This document shows positions 56,877 through 64,000 of a DNA stretch of 64,000 bases, piece after piece (the stretch's first letter is position 1; each line of letters begins with the position of its first letter). The notes below the pieces were generated by a model. The model had not been told where the DNA came from. It ran no database searches and was given only the letters and a program-made list of their open reading frames with translations. Origin of the DNA: Rothia nasimurium (GTDB lineage Bacteria > Actinomycetota > Actinomycetes > Actinomycetales > Micrococcaceae); contig NZ_CAKMSR010000011.1 of assembly GCF_928381705.1 (NCBI RefSeq), positions 29,502-93,501 of the forward strand. The letters are read 5' to 3'. The position numbers were made by a program, and so were the translations under genes.

Positions 56877-57839
56877 GTGAACACCATCAGCCCCTACCTC
56901 GCTGAATTCCTGGGCACCATGATTATGGTGACCATCGGTTGCGGCGTCATCGCCACCGTCGAACTGCGCCGCTCCAAGGGCCACGGCGACAACTTCTTCA
57001 CCATCGCCTTCGGCTGGGGCTTTGCCGTTGCCTTCGGTGTCTACGCCTCCCACGCCTACTCCGGCGGCCATCTCAACCCCGCCGTCTCTATCGGCCTAGC
57101 CGCCTACGGGGAGTTCGACTGGGCCATGGTGCCCGGCTACATCATCGCCCAGGTCGCCGGTGCTATGGTGGGTGCGGGTTTCGTCTTCCTCAACTACCTG
57201 CCCCACTGGAAGGCAACCGCCGACCGCAAGATCAAACTCGGCGTTTTTGCTACCGTGCCGGCTATTCACAACTACTTCACCAACGCCCTGTCTGAGATTA
57301 TCGGGACCTTCCTGCTGGTCTTCTCGGCCCTCTACGTGGGGGTTAACTTCACCCCCGTCCTTGAGGGGTCAGCCCTGGCCCTCAACCTGAACCATGTGCT
57401 CAAGCCCCTGGCCTTTGGCTTCCTGGTCACTGTGCTGGTGATTGGTCTGGGTGGCCAGACCGGCTTTGCCCTCAACCCGGCCCGCGATTTCGGCCCCCGC
57501 CTCATGCACGCCCTGCTACCTATTCACGGTAAGGGTAGCTCCCGCTGGTACTACGCCTGGGTGCCGGTGTGCGCCCCCATCGCAGGCGGCATGATGGGTG
57601 GGTCCTTCTTCAAGCTCTACTACGACGGCCAGTTCTCTATCTTCCAGGTGGTCGGCGTCGTGCTGGCCCTGGCTGTGCTCGGGTTTGGCCTGTGGGCTAA
57701 TAAGCACATGTACCGGTCTAAGTCGGCTGAGGTGCTGCCCCAGAGTGAGGACACCGAGGCTACCGCCGCGTCCGCCGCCGCCACCTACGTGCCCACCGGC
57801 AAAATCCCGGTCGTGCAGAAGAGGGCCTTTTGGGAGTAA
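56877..57839 (+). CDS. Aquaporin/glycerol facilitator-family (MIP) channel
   Basis: 320 aa with six helices. The two pore loops are HLNPAVSIGL and ALNPARDFGPRLMHALLP; the Asp after NPAR is a feature of glycerol facilitators. C-terminal extension is polar and Ala/Thr-rich. GTG start with GGAGAA 6 bases upstream. Stands alone, without glpK or glpD nearby, so water/glycerol specificity is inferred from the loop. Confidence 0.88.
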   Translation: MNTISPYLAEFLGTMIMVTIGCGVIATVELRRSKGHGDNFFTIAFGWGFAVAFGVYASHAYSGGHLNPAVSIGLAAYGEFDWAMVPGYIIAQVAGAMVGAGFVFLNYLPHWKATADRKIKLGVFATVPAIHNYFTNALSEIIGTFLLVFSALYVGVNFTPVLEGSALALNLNHVLKPLAFGFLVTVLVIGLGGQTGFALNPARDFGPRLMHALLPIHGKGSSRWYYAWVPVCAPIAGGMMGGSFFKLYYDGQFSIFQVVGVVLALAVLGFGLWANKHMYRSKSAEVLPQSEDTEATAASAAATYVPTGKIPVVQKRAFWE

Positions 57840-57845
57840 CCCACT

Positions 57846-57914
57846 CGGTGCTGTGCAGACTTCTTGGGCTGTGTGCAGGGTTTTCTCTGCACACAGCCCA
57901 AAAAGTCTGCACCG
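57846..57914. terminator. Long bidirectional hairpin between aquaporin and M20 peptidase
   Basis: CGGTGC, GTGCAGACTT and TGGGCTGTGTGCAG on the left pair with CTGCACACAGCCCA, AAGTCTGC and CCGG on the right, with small bulges. Lies 6 bp after the channel stop and before the peptidase stop (convergent). Confidence 0.75.
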
Positions 57915-57916
57915 GA

Positions 57917-59146
57917 CTATGTGCGGCTAGCCCACTCCAGCACCTTGAGCATGAAACGGTCGCAGGCCTCAATCTGGCTCAGTTCAATCCACTCATTGGG
58001 GGTGTGGGCCTGGGCGATATCGCCGGGACCGCACACCACCGCCTGCACCCCGCCATAGAGGGCGAACTGGCCAGCCTCAGTACCGTAGGTAACCTTCTGG
58101 GCCTCCACAGAACCGGGGCGCCCCGCCCACTCGTTAGCCAGGGCAATAATCTCAGCACCGTCAGCAGTTCCCAGGGCAGGGACGGCAGCCAGCAGCTCAT
58201 GGGTAATACCCACGGCGTCAACAAACTCGCCGGGTGCAGCGCCAGCCAGGGCCTCAGCGTCCGCTGCCCGCGCCTTCAGTGCAGGCAACAGGTCGTCGGC
58301 AATCTTCGCCTCAACCAGGGCCAGCACCTCGTCGGTCGTCATCTGGGGAACCGTGCGGAAGTCATACTCCAGCACCACGTGCTCACCCACAATGTTGTAC
58401 TGAATACCACCGCGGGCAAAGTTCACCCCGCCGGTGGAATAGGGCACCACAAACCCCTCATCAAAGGGACCCTCAGCCCGCCAGGTACCGGCCAACTGCT
58501 CAAAGAAAGTAATAAACTCCGCCGCCTGCGCCAGAGCGTTAACCCCGTGCGGGCCCAAGGATGCATGCTTAGCGATACCCTTGAAAGTCACCCGGCCGCG
58601 GTGGGCACCCTTATGGGCAGAAATAACCTGCATCATGGATGGCTCACCAATCACCGCAAAATCAGGGTTAATACCGCGGGCCTTAAAATCTCTGACCATA
58701 GCAGGCGCACCCACACAGCCAATTTCCTCATCGTAGGAAAAAGCGAAATGAACGGGCCTAGCCAGCTCCGCTTCACGCAACTGGGGCAGCAGCCACATAG
58801 CCGACCCAATAAAAGACTTCATATCCGACGCCCCGCGCCCGTAAAGCTTGCCGTCCTTCACCAGGGGCGTGAAAGGGGCAGTGACCGTCCATGCCTGGCC
58901 CTCAACCGGCACCACGTCCGTATGCCCCGACAGCACCACGCCGCCGTCCCTACCACCGTCAGCGGCGGGCACGGTCACGAAGAGGTTGGCACGCTCGCCG
59001 TCCTCGCTGTAGGTGTAGTGCGGGGTCAGGCCGTGAGCCTCAAACTCAGCCGCCAACAGGTCGAGCACGGGGCGGTTGCTGGTCTGGCTGATGGACTGCG
59101 CGGCAATAAGCTTTTCAATCCAGGGAAGAGATGCAGGGAGTGTCAT
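57917..59146 (-). CDS. argE: M20-family deacetylase, likely acetylornithine deacetylase
   Basis: 409 aa. Metal ligands and catalytic residues: SGHTDVVPVEG (H, D), GRGASDMKSF (D), SYDEEIGCVGA (catalytic E and metal E), VIGEPS, and C-terminal VVCGPGDIAQAHTPNEWIEL. The GHTDVVP and DEEIGC patterns and length fit ArgE better than DapE. Hydrolyses N-acetylornithine to ornithine in arginine synthesis. No arg genes nearby. Confidence 0.85.
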   Translation of the reverse strand: MTLPASLPWIEKLIAAQSISQTSNRPVLDLLAAEFEAHGLTPHYTYSEDGERANLFVTVPAADGGRDGGVVLSGHTDVVPVEGQAWTVTAPFTPLVKDGKLYGRGASDMKSFIGSAMWLLPQLREAELARPVHFAFSYDEEIGCVGAPAMVRDFKARGINPDFAVIGEPSMMQVISAHKGAHRGRVTFKGIAKHASLGPHGVNALAQAAEFITFFEQLAGTWRAEGPFDEGFVVPYSTGGVNFARGGIQYNIVGEHVVLEYDFRTVPQMTTDEVLALVEAKIADDLLPALKARAADAEALAGAAPGEFVDAVGITHELLAAVPALGTADGAEIIALANEWAGRPGSVEAQKVTYGTEAGQFALYGGVQAVVCGPGDIAQAHTPNEWIELSQIEACDRFMLKVLEWASRT

Positions 59147-59186
59147 AGCACCAGTCTAAAACCCCGGGGCCTGCCGGGGCGCTAGA

Positions 59187-59708
59187 TTACAGAGCGGAGT
59201 GGTCGCCCAGACCGTGGAAGCGGCGGGCATGGTAAACAGTGGGGGCTGCGTTGGCGTCGTGGCGGATGAAGTCGGTAACCTCGGCGGTAAAGACAACGGC
59301 CGGGCCCGCATCGAGGGTACCCAGGGGGCGGACGCGCAGCACCCGGCTCACCCCGTGCAGCAGGGGCTCACCGGTGGGTAAGCGATCCCAGGTGGATGTA
59401 TCACCGAACTTATCGGCCTTGCTGATTGAGAAGAGCTTGGCAATCTCGATGTTGTCGGCACCAATCAGGTGAATCAGGAAGGAATCAGCGTCGATGATGC
59501 GGGCAGCCGAACCGGTGCGGTCCTTGAAAGAAAAAGACACAATAGGGGGCTCTGCGGAAACCGATGACAGAGATGAGATAGTCAGGCCACCCGGCAGCCC
59601 GTCGGAACCTTCAGCGGTAATGATGGCAACGCCCGCCGCCTGCGCGCCGAAAGCCTCGCAGAACAGTTCAGTGGCGGTCTTTTCGCTGATATTTACCTGG
59701 GTGGTCAT
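59187..59708 (-). CDS. Flavin reductase family protein (FMN-binding split barrel)
   Basis: 173 aa. The HpaC/DszD-like pattern: AAGVAIITAEGSDGLPGGLTISSLSSVSAEPPIVSFSF, then FLIHLIGADNIEIAKLFS, and a C-terminal HARRFHGLGDH (FMN and NAD(P)H site). Probably supplies reduced flavin to a monooxygenase. About 40 bp downstream of argE (gap to its start 59147); no partner enzyme nearby apart from the LLM oxidoreductase at 46 kb. Confidence 0.88.
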   Translation of the reverse strand: MTTQVNISEKTATELFCEAFGAQAAGVAIITAEGSDGLPGGLTISSLSSVSAEPPIVSFSFKDRTGSAARIIDADSFLIHLIGADNIEIAKLFSISKADKFGDTSTWDRLPTGEPLLHGVSRVLRVRPLGTLDAGPAVVFTAEVTDFIRHDANAAPTVYHARRFHGLGDHSAL

Positions 59709-59933
59709 GGTCGGTTTTCCTTTGTGCGGCTGCTTGGGGACTACAGCGCCTGAAGCGCTTGGTCTCAGCCTAGGACTTCAGATGCACCAAACCCTAGCCT
59801 TTCTCACATATTGCCCCTATGAGTAGAACTGTGACACTGTTACGCCAACCTGCTGTAACAAAGGGTAGAAGTCGTATGTCTTGAGTGCTTTGTGCATTCG
59901 ATATACAGACTAAATGGGTGCACAATAATAGAC

Positions 59934-60452
59934 ATGACAACGGAAAACACACATCACATTGTCGTGATGGGTGTGAGCGGTACCGGCAAAACCAGCATCG
60001 CCCACGCCCTGCGCGACCAGCTAGGGTGGCCATTCGTCGAAGGCGACGACCTGCACCCTGCTGAAAACATCCAGAAAATGAGCGCCGGGATTCCCCTCAC
60101 CGACGACGATCGCGCCCCCTGGCTTGCCCGCATCGCCACCTGGATCAAGGGCGCGGACGCCCGCGGCGAGCACACGGTCGTCACCTGCTCTGCCCTCAAG
60201 CGCGCCTACCGCAATGTACTGCGTGAAGCCGCCCCCGGCGTCCTTTTCGTTCACCTGACGGGGTCGCGCGAAACCATTGCAGACCGCATGATGCACCGCG
60301 AAGGCCACTTCATGCCCACCTCCCTGCTCGACTCCCAGTTCGCCACCCTCGAACCCCTTGAAGCTGACGAAGCCGGCGTACTCGTTGATATCTCCGGCAC
60401 CCCCGAAGAAGTCGCTGCCGCTGCTCTGGCAGCTCTGCGCCCCACCCTCTAA
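59934..60452 (+). CDS. gntK: Gluconokinase
   Basis: 172 aa; P-loop GVSGTGKTSIA, then EGDDLHPAENIQKMSAGIPLTDDDR and the C-terminal GHFMPTSLLDSQFATLEPLE, all GntK signatures. Phosphorylates D-gluconate to 6-phosphogluconate, feeding the pentose-phosphate pathway. ATG 59934 follows an A/T-rich promoter region. Operon with gntP, 28 bp apart. Confidence 0.94.
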   Translation: MTTENTHHIVVMGVSGTGKTSIAHALRDQLGWPFVEGDDLHPAENIQKMSAGIPLTDDDRAPWLARIATWIKGADARGEHTVVTCSALKRAYRNVLREAAPGVLFVHLTGSRETIADRMMHREGHFMPTSLLDSQFATLEPLEADEAGVLVDISGTPEEVAAAALAALRPTL

Positions 60453-60480
60453 AACACCCCCCACACGAAAGCACATCACC

Positions 60481-61887
60481 ATGCCTCTTCCCGAAGACTG
60501 GGTCCAAACCCTTACCGCCGGGCCGCTTCTTGCCATCGCCACCGGCGCGATTCTGCTACTGCTCCTGCTCATCATCAAGTTCAAACTCCACGCCTTCCCA
60601 GCCCTCATCATCGTCAGCCTGCTCACCGCGGTTGCCACCGGAATCCCCATCGCCAGTGTCGTACCTGTCATGCTCAGCGGCTTTGGCTCCACCCTGGCCT
60701 CCGTAGCTCTGCTCGTTGGCCTCGGCGCCATGCTCGGTGCCCTCATCCAATACTCCGGCGGCGCCCAGGTACTTGCCCATAAGCTCATCTCGGTCTTCGG
60801 TGAAGACCGCGCCCCCATCGCCCTCGGCGTGGCATCTATGCTCTTTGGCTTCCCCATCTTCTTCGATGCCGGCCTGGTCGTCATGCTCCCCATCGTCTTC
60901 TCTGTCGCCCGCTGGGTAGGTGGCTCCCTCCTGCTCTACGGTATTCCCGCTGTGGGTGCCTTCTCCGTTATGCACGTCTTCGTACCGCCGCACCCCGGCC
61001 CCGTCTCAGCCGCCTCCTTCTTTGAAGCCAACGTCGGTACTCTGCTGCTTGTTTCCCTCATCATTGCGGTACCCACCTGGTACCTAGCGGTCTACCTCTT
61101 CTCCCAGTTCATCGGTAAGCGCATTGACCTGCCGGTTCCTGCCCTCATGGGCCACGAAGAAACCCAGGACTCACCCCTCAACCCGCCTTCCTTCGGCACC
61201 GTTCTCTTCGTGCTGCTGCTCCCCATGGTCCTCATCTTCCTCAACACCGGTCTCAACACTCTGGCAAAGGGAGGCGTGCTGCCTGAAAGTGCAGCAGATG
61301 AAACCTGGTTCCAAACCCTGCGTCTGCTTGGTGAGACCCCTGTTGCCCTGCTCATTACCTCTCTCGTTGCCATGTACCTGCTCGGCTTCAAACGTAAGGA
61401 TCACGCGCTGGGTATCCAGCAGACTATGGACGGCGCGCTTCCCGCGGTCTGCTCCGTCATCCTGATTACCGGCGCCGGTGGTATGTTCGGTGGCGTGCTG
61501 CGATCCTCAGGAATCGGCGATGCTCTCGCCGATGTGCTGGGTGACCTGGGTGTTCCCCTCATTGTTGCGGGCTTCCTCATTGCCGCAATTCTGCGCGTTG
61601 CCCAGGGGTCAGCGACCGTAGCCCTGACCACCGCTGCAGGTCTCATCACCCCCGGTGTTCTGGCTGCAGATTTCAATTCCATCCAGCTGGCTGCCCTTGT
61701 CGTTTCGGTCGCCGCAGGCTCTGTGGTGCTCTCGCACTTCAACGACTCAGGTTTCTGGCTGGTCAGCCGCTTCTTCAATATGGACGAGAAGACCACCCTC
61801 AAAACCTGGACGGTGATGGAAACCCTCATTGGTGTCGTAGGTTTTGCCGGTGCCGTGGCCGTGTTTGGGGTCGCTAGCCTGCTTTAG
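60481..61887 (+). CDS. gntP: Gluconate:H+ symporter (GntP family)
   Basis: 468 aa, 12-14 helices. GntP pattern: GFPIFFDAGLVVMLPIVFSVAR, HVFVPPHPGPVSAA and ILRVAQGSATVALTTAAGLI, then SVVLSHFNDSGFWLV. Imports gluconate for GntK. Ends with a very strong terminator. Confidence 0.95.
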   Translation: MPLPEDWVQTLTAGPLLAIATGAILLLLLLIIKFKLHAFPALIIVSLLTAVATGIPIASVVPVMLSGFGSTLASVALLVGLGAMLGALIQYSGGAQVLAHKLISVFGEDRAPIALGVASMLFGFPIFFDAGLVVMLPIVFSVARWVGGSLLLYGIPAVGAFSVMHVFVPPHPGPVSAASFFEANVGTLLLVSLIIAVPTWYLAVYLFSQFIGKRIDLPVPALMGHEETQDSPLNPPSFGTVLFVLLLPMVLIFLNTGLNTLAKGGVLPESAADETWFQTLRLLGETPVALLITSLVAMYLLGFKRKDHALGIQQTMDGALPAVCSVILITGAGGMFGGVLRSSGIGDALADVLGDLGVPLIVAGFLIAAILRVAQGSATVALTTAAGLITPGVLAADFNSIQLAALVVSVAAGSVVLSHFNDSGFWLVSRFFNMDEKTTLKTWTVMETLIGVVGFAGAVAVFGVASLL

Positions 61888-61906
61888 TTGCCTGTGGGCT
61901 ATGGCC

Positions 61907-61954
61907 GGACGCGCCCGCCCCGCCTTCGTGCGTGAAGGCGGGGCGGGCGCGTCC
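61907..61954 (+). terminator. Terminator after gntP (bidirectional)
   Basis: GGACGCGCCCGCCCCGCCTT and its perfect complement AAGGCGGGGCGGGCGCGTCC, a 21-bp stem with a 6-nt loop, then TTGC. Between convergent gntP and the decarboxylase. Confidence 0.85.
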
Positions 61955-61969
61955 TTGCGGGCTCTTAAA

Positions 61970-63634
61970 CTACTTCTTCTTGTTGAGCTGGGCTGCCTGG
62001 GCGCCGAACTTCTCAAGCAGCTCGGGCATATCCATGGGTGCGGTGACCACCTCAATGAAAACCAGCTTGTCACGGTTCTCCTTAGCCACTCGGCAGGCCT
62101 CGTCGAACTCGCGAACCGTAGCAGCGCGTAGCGTGACGGTGTTAGAGTCTGTGCCGCCGAAGGCTGCCGGAATCTTCGACCAGTCGTAGGCGGTGATGTC
62201 GTTGTACTCAGCCTCCACGCCGTGAATAGACCGTTCAATCGTGTAGCCATCGTTGTTAATCAAGAAGACCACCGGGTTCACGCCCTCGCGGATAATGGTG
62301 CCAATCTCCTGAATCGTCAGCTGGGCTGAGCCGTCACCCACCATCAGCACGCCACGGGAATCGGTATCGGCCATGGCCGCACCCAGCAGGGCCGGAATGG
62401 AGTAGCCGATAGAACCCCACAGGGGCATACCGATAAAGCGGGAGTTGCGCGGGAACTTGCGGGTTGCCATGCCGAAGAAAGAGGTGCCCATATCGACCAC
62501 AACGGTGTTCTTCTCATCCAGGTTTGATGAGAGGACCCGCCACAGGGCGTCCTGGGTCAGGGCTTCGTCGGTGATCTCAGGTAGGGGCTCGTCGGTGGTG
62601 GGTGCCTCAAAGGGGGTGCCTTTCAGACCGAGCTTGAGAGACACCTCTTTAATGATGTTCAGGGCGCTGGACATGGTGAGCGGGGCATAGTGACGATCGG
62701 CGATGCTGGTGCTCTCAGCACCGATGTTAATAACCCGCCCAAAGTCTATCTGATGTGAGTATATGCCGGTTGTGGTATCTGTAAATTCCACGCCAGCGCA
62801 GACCAAAACCTCGGCATCTTCTACTACCGCACGGGTATGTTCAGCCGACAGGCCGCCCACGTAGATGCCCGCGAAGTTGGGCTTGGTTTCGTTCAGTACG
62901 GCCTTGCCCCACATGAGGGACGCGAAGGGGAACTTGGTCTCGGTAACCAGGGCGCGGACGTCCTGCACCGCCCCCAGGCGCTCAGCCATGATGTCTGCCA
63001 GCACTGTCACGCTCTTGCCGCGCATAAAGTCGGTGACGGCCTCCTTAAAGAGGGCTTCGACGTCAGGGGAAGAAACATGGCTATCCACATCAAGCGGACG
63101 CGACGGCGGGGTAGCCGGCATAGTGGACACATCAACCGGCAGCATCAGGTAGCCCGGCTTACGGTGGATGACGGCGGTACGGATGACGCGGTCAATATCG
63201 GTGGCGGCGGTCGCCGGGTGCAGAGCCGCAACCGCAGCAGACACCTCGGATGCCATACGCATGAAGTGCTTGAAATCGCCATCGCCCAGAGTGTGGTGCA
63301 TGCGCAGATGGGAATTCTGGGCTGAGAGGCTGGGAGCACCCACAATATGAATCACGGGTACGTTCTCGGCGTAGGAACCGGCGGTCGCATTGATGGCCGA
63401 CAGTTCGCCTACTCCGTAGGTTGTTACCAGGGCGCCCAGCCCCTTAACGCGGGCATAGCCGTCCGCCGCATAGCCGGCGTTGAGCTCATTGGCGTTGCCC
63501 ACCCAATCAAGCTTCTCGTGCGCAAGCACATCGTCGAGGAAGAAGAGGTTAAAGTCCCCTGGCACGCCGAAGACTTTGTCTACGCCCAGCTCAGCCAGGC
63601 GATCGAGAATATAGTTACCCACGGTATAGGTCAT
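61970..63634 (-). CDS. Pyruvate/indolepyruvate decarboxylase
   Basis: 554 aa, thiamine-diphosphate-dependent non-oxidative decarboxylase. GVPGDFNLFFLDD at the PYR domain; catalytic Glu region NANELNAGYAADGYAR; HH motif HLRMHHTLGDG; ThDP-binding GDGSAQLTIQEIG with FLINNDGYTIER. Length and HH dyad fit PDC/IPDC: pyruvate to acetaldehyde, or indolepyruvate to indoleacetaldehyde. Start at the second ATG (63634) gives better spacing from AAGGAGT. An ACAGGT-N6-ACCTGT palindrome is upstream. Confidence 0.88.
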   Translation of the reverse strand: MTYTVGNYILDRLAELGVDKVFGVPGDFNLFFLDDVLAHEKLDWVGNANELNAGYAADGYARVKGLGALVTTYGVGELSAINATAGSYAENVPVIHIVGAPSLSAQNSHLRMHHTLGDGDFKHFMRMASEVSAAVAALHPATAATDIDRVIRTAVIHRKPGYLMLPVDVSTMPATPPSRPLDVDSHVSSPDVEALFKEAVTDFMRGKSVTVLADIMAERLGAVQDVRALVTETKFPFASLMWGKAVLNETKPNFAGIYVGGLSAEHTRAVVEDAEVLVCAGVEFTDTTTGIYSHQIDFGRVINIGAESTSIADRHYAPLTMSSALNIIKEVSLKLGLKGTPFEAPTTDEPLPEITDEALTQDALWRVLSSNLDEKNTVVVDMGTSFFGMATRKFPRNSRFIGMPLWGSIGYSIPALLGAAMADTDSRGVLMVGDGSAQLTIQEIGTIIREGVNPVVFLINNDGYTIERSIHGVEAEYNDITAYDWSKIPAAFGGTDSNTVTLRAATVREFDEACRVAKENRDKLVFIEVVTAPMDMPELLEKFGAQAAQLNKKK

Positions 63635-63637
63635 CAT

Positions 63638-63880
63638 TGACTCCTTGGTATCAAACAGAACAGGTTATGTGACCTGTGACATTCATATCTAGTGTAGTGG
63701 GTGAAGGAAAGTTAGATATTGGGCTCCAAGTGCCTGAGTCTTAGTCTGGTGCGCAGAGGTGCGGGGGGTGAAACCTAATGTGTATCCCTCTTAGGCACTA
63801 ACTAGGGAGAAGTGATTGGCTATATATCTAGGGCTGAGCTTCCACAGAGATGGAACCCTGTAGACTGAAATGCAGTGATA
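63638..63880. other. Region upstream of the decarboxylase
   Basis: About 240 bp with no gene. It contains the palindrome ACAGGT-N6-ACCTGT at 63660-63677, a likely operator of the decarboxylase promoter, and then AT-mixed sequence up to the IS left end. Confidence 0.5.
63660..63677. promoter_or_regulatory. Palindrome upstream of the decarboxylase
   Basis: ACAGGT (63660-63665), TATGTG, ACCTGT (63672-63677), perfect 6-bp arms 26 bp from the start codon; binding protein unknown. Confidence 0.6.
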
Positions 63881-64000
63881 TGTACTGGGTTTAGTTCCGA
63901 CCCCGTACATTGGAAACAAACAAAAAAGAGCAAAGGAACTTCACCCATGCCCACCAAATACCCCCAAGAACTCAAAACAAGAGCCCTACGCCTACTGGCC
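63881..64000 (+). mobile_element. IS3-family element, left end (continues past window)
   Basis: Candidate terminal sequence TGTACTGGGTTTAGTTCCGA begins at about 63881, followed by an AAAGGA ribosome-binding site and the start of an orfA. The right end is beyond the window, so the exact boundary and family are not verified. Confidence 0.6.
63947..64000 (+). CDS. IS3-type transposase OrfA, N-terminal part
   Basis: ATG 63947 with AAAGGA upstream; 18 codons in the window: MPTKYPQELKTRALRLLA, the Lys/Arg-rich start of an IS3-family OrfA helix-turn-helix. Truncated by the window edge. Confidence 0.7.
   Translation, partial: MPTKYPQELKTRALRLLA

Noticed and set aside
57830..59185. 451-codon plus-strand frame over the M20 deacetylase
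   Set aside because: Antisense of a protein with all M20 metal-site motifs; no ribosome-binding site.

Overview
The window is about 58 kb of the origin-proximal chromosome of a high-GC Gram-positive actinobacterium, interrupted by one 5.6 kb acquired resistance transposon. The gene order around the origin (trxB-trxA, parB-parA, rsmG-jag-yidC-yidD-rnpA-rpmH, dnaA-dnaN-recF-DciA-gyrB-gyrA-DUF3566, tRNA-Ile, a DLW-39 peptide gene, tRNA-Ala) is that of Micrococcales. Protein style and coding composition suggest Micrococcaceae, most likely Rothia. The genus is an inference from memory, not from a search.

Layout. 1-5.6 kb: end of trxB, trxA, two small membrane proteins, parB/parA and a cluster of parS sites. 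5.6-8.9 kb (minus strand): rRNA methylation, RNA binding, membrane insertion and RNase P genes ending at rpmH. 9-11.4 kb: dnaA with DnaA boxes on both sides, i.e. oriC. 11.4-20 kb: replication and gyrase operon. 20-23.7 kb: tRNA genes and two identical tRNA-Ala/5S rRNA units flanking a phosphate transporter and an ATPase gene. 23.8-31.1 kb: glutamate transporter, a frameshifted membrane protein, a Lys/Ala-rich protein, an AAA+ ATPase behind a 60-bp palindrome, cyclophilin, rhomboid protease, and a DnaA-box-rich gap before a lipoprotein gene. 31.2-37.1 kb: a mycoredoxin-like gene split by an IS6100-bounded class 1 integron remnant (truncated intI1, aadA2, qacEdelta1, sul1, orf5), with an 8-bp target duplication at its outer edges. 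37.2-45 kb: csbD, galK, a TetR regulator, a BioB-like protein without the radical-SAM core, bioB behind a BioQ-like operator, a frameshifted Na+/H+ antiporter, two small paralogous membrane proteins and a MarR regulator. 45-50.8 kb: FMN reductase/LLM oxidoreductase pair, a beta-helix protein, a DUF559 nuclease-like gene bracketed by two near-identical 62-bp palindromes, and an orphan PRD antiterminator. 50.9-64 kb: brnQ, a two-component system, two crcB fluoride channels, VanZ-like protein, aquaporin, M20 deacylase, flavin reductase, gluconate kinase/permease, a pyruvate/indolepyruvate decarboxylase and the start of an IS3-type element.

How the parts work together. Genes around the origin supply initiation, segregation, supercoiling and RNA/protein maturation. 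The accessory part adds nutrient transport, redox enzymes and biotin synthesis. The integron remnant would give streptomycin/spectinomycin, sulfonamide and partial quaternary-ammonium resistance from a strong Pc promoter. Its integrase has lost the C-terminal catalytic residues, so the cassette is fixed.

Most unusual observations: the BioB-derived protein without Fe-S/SAM ligands beside bioB; the twin 62-bp palindromes around the DUF559 gene; an over-represented octamer GCGGACGC/GCGTCCGC; a DnaA-box cluster 20 kb from oriC; the duplicated tRNA-Ala/5S unit; and the clean target duplication showing the whole composite transposon arrived as one unit. No CRISPR array was seen.
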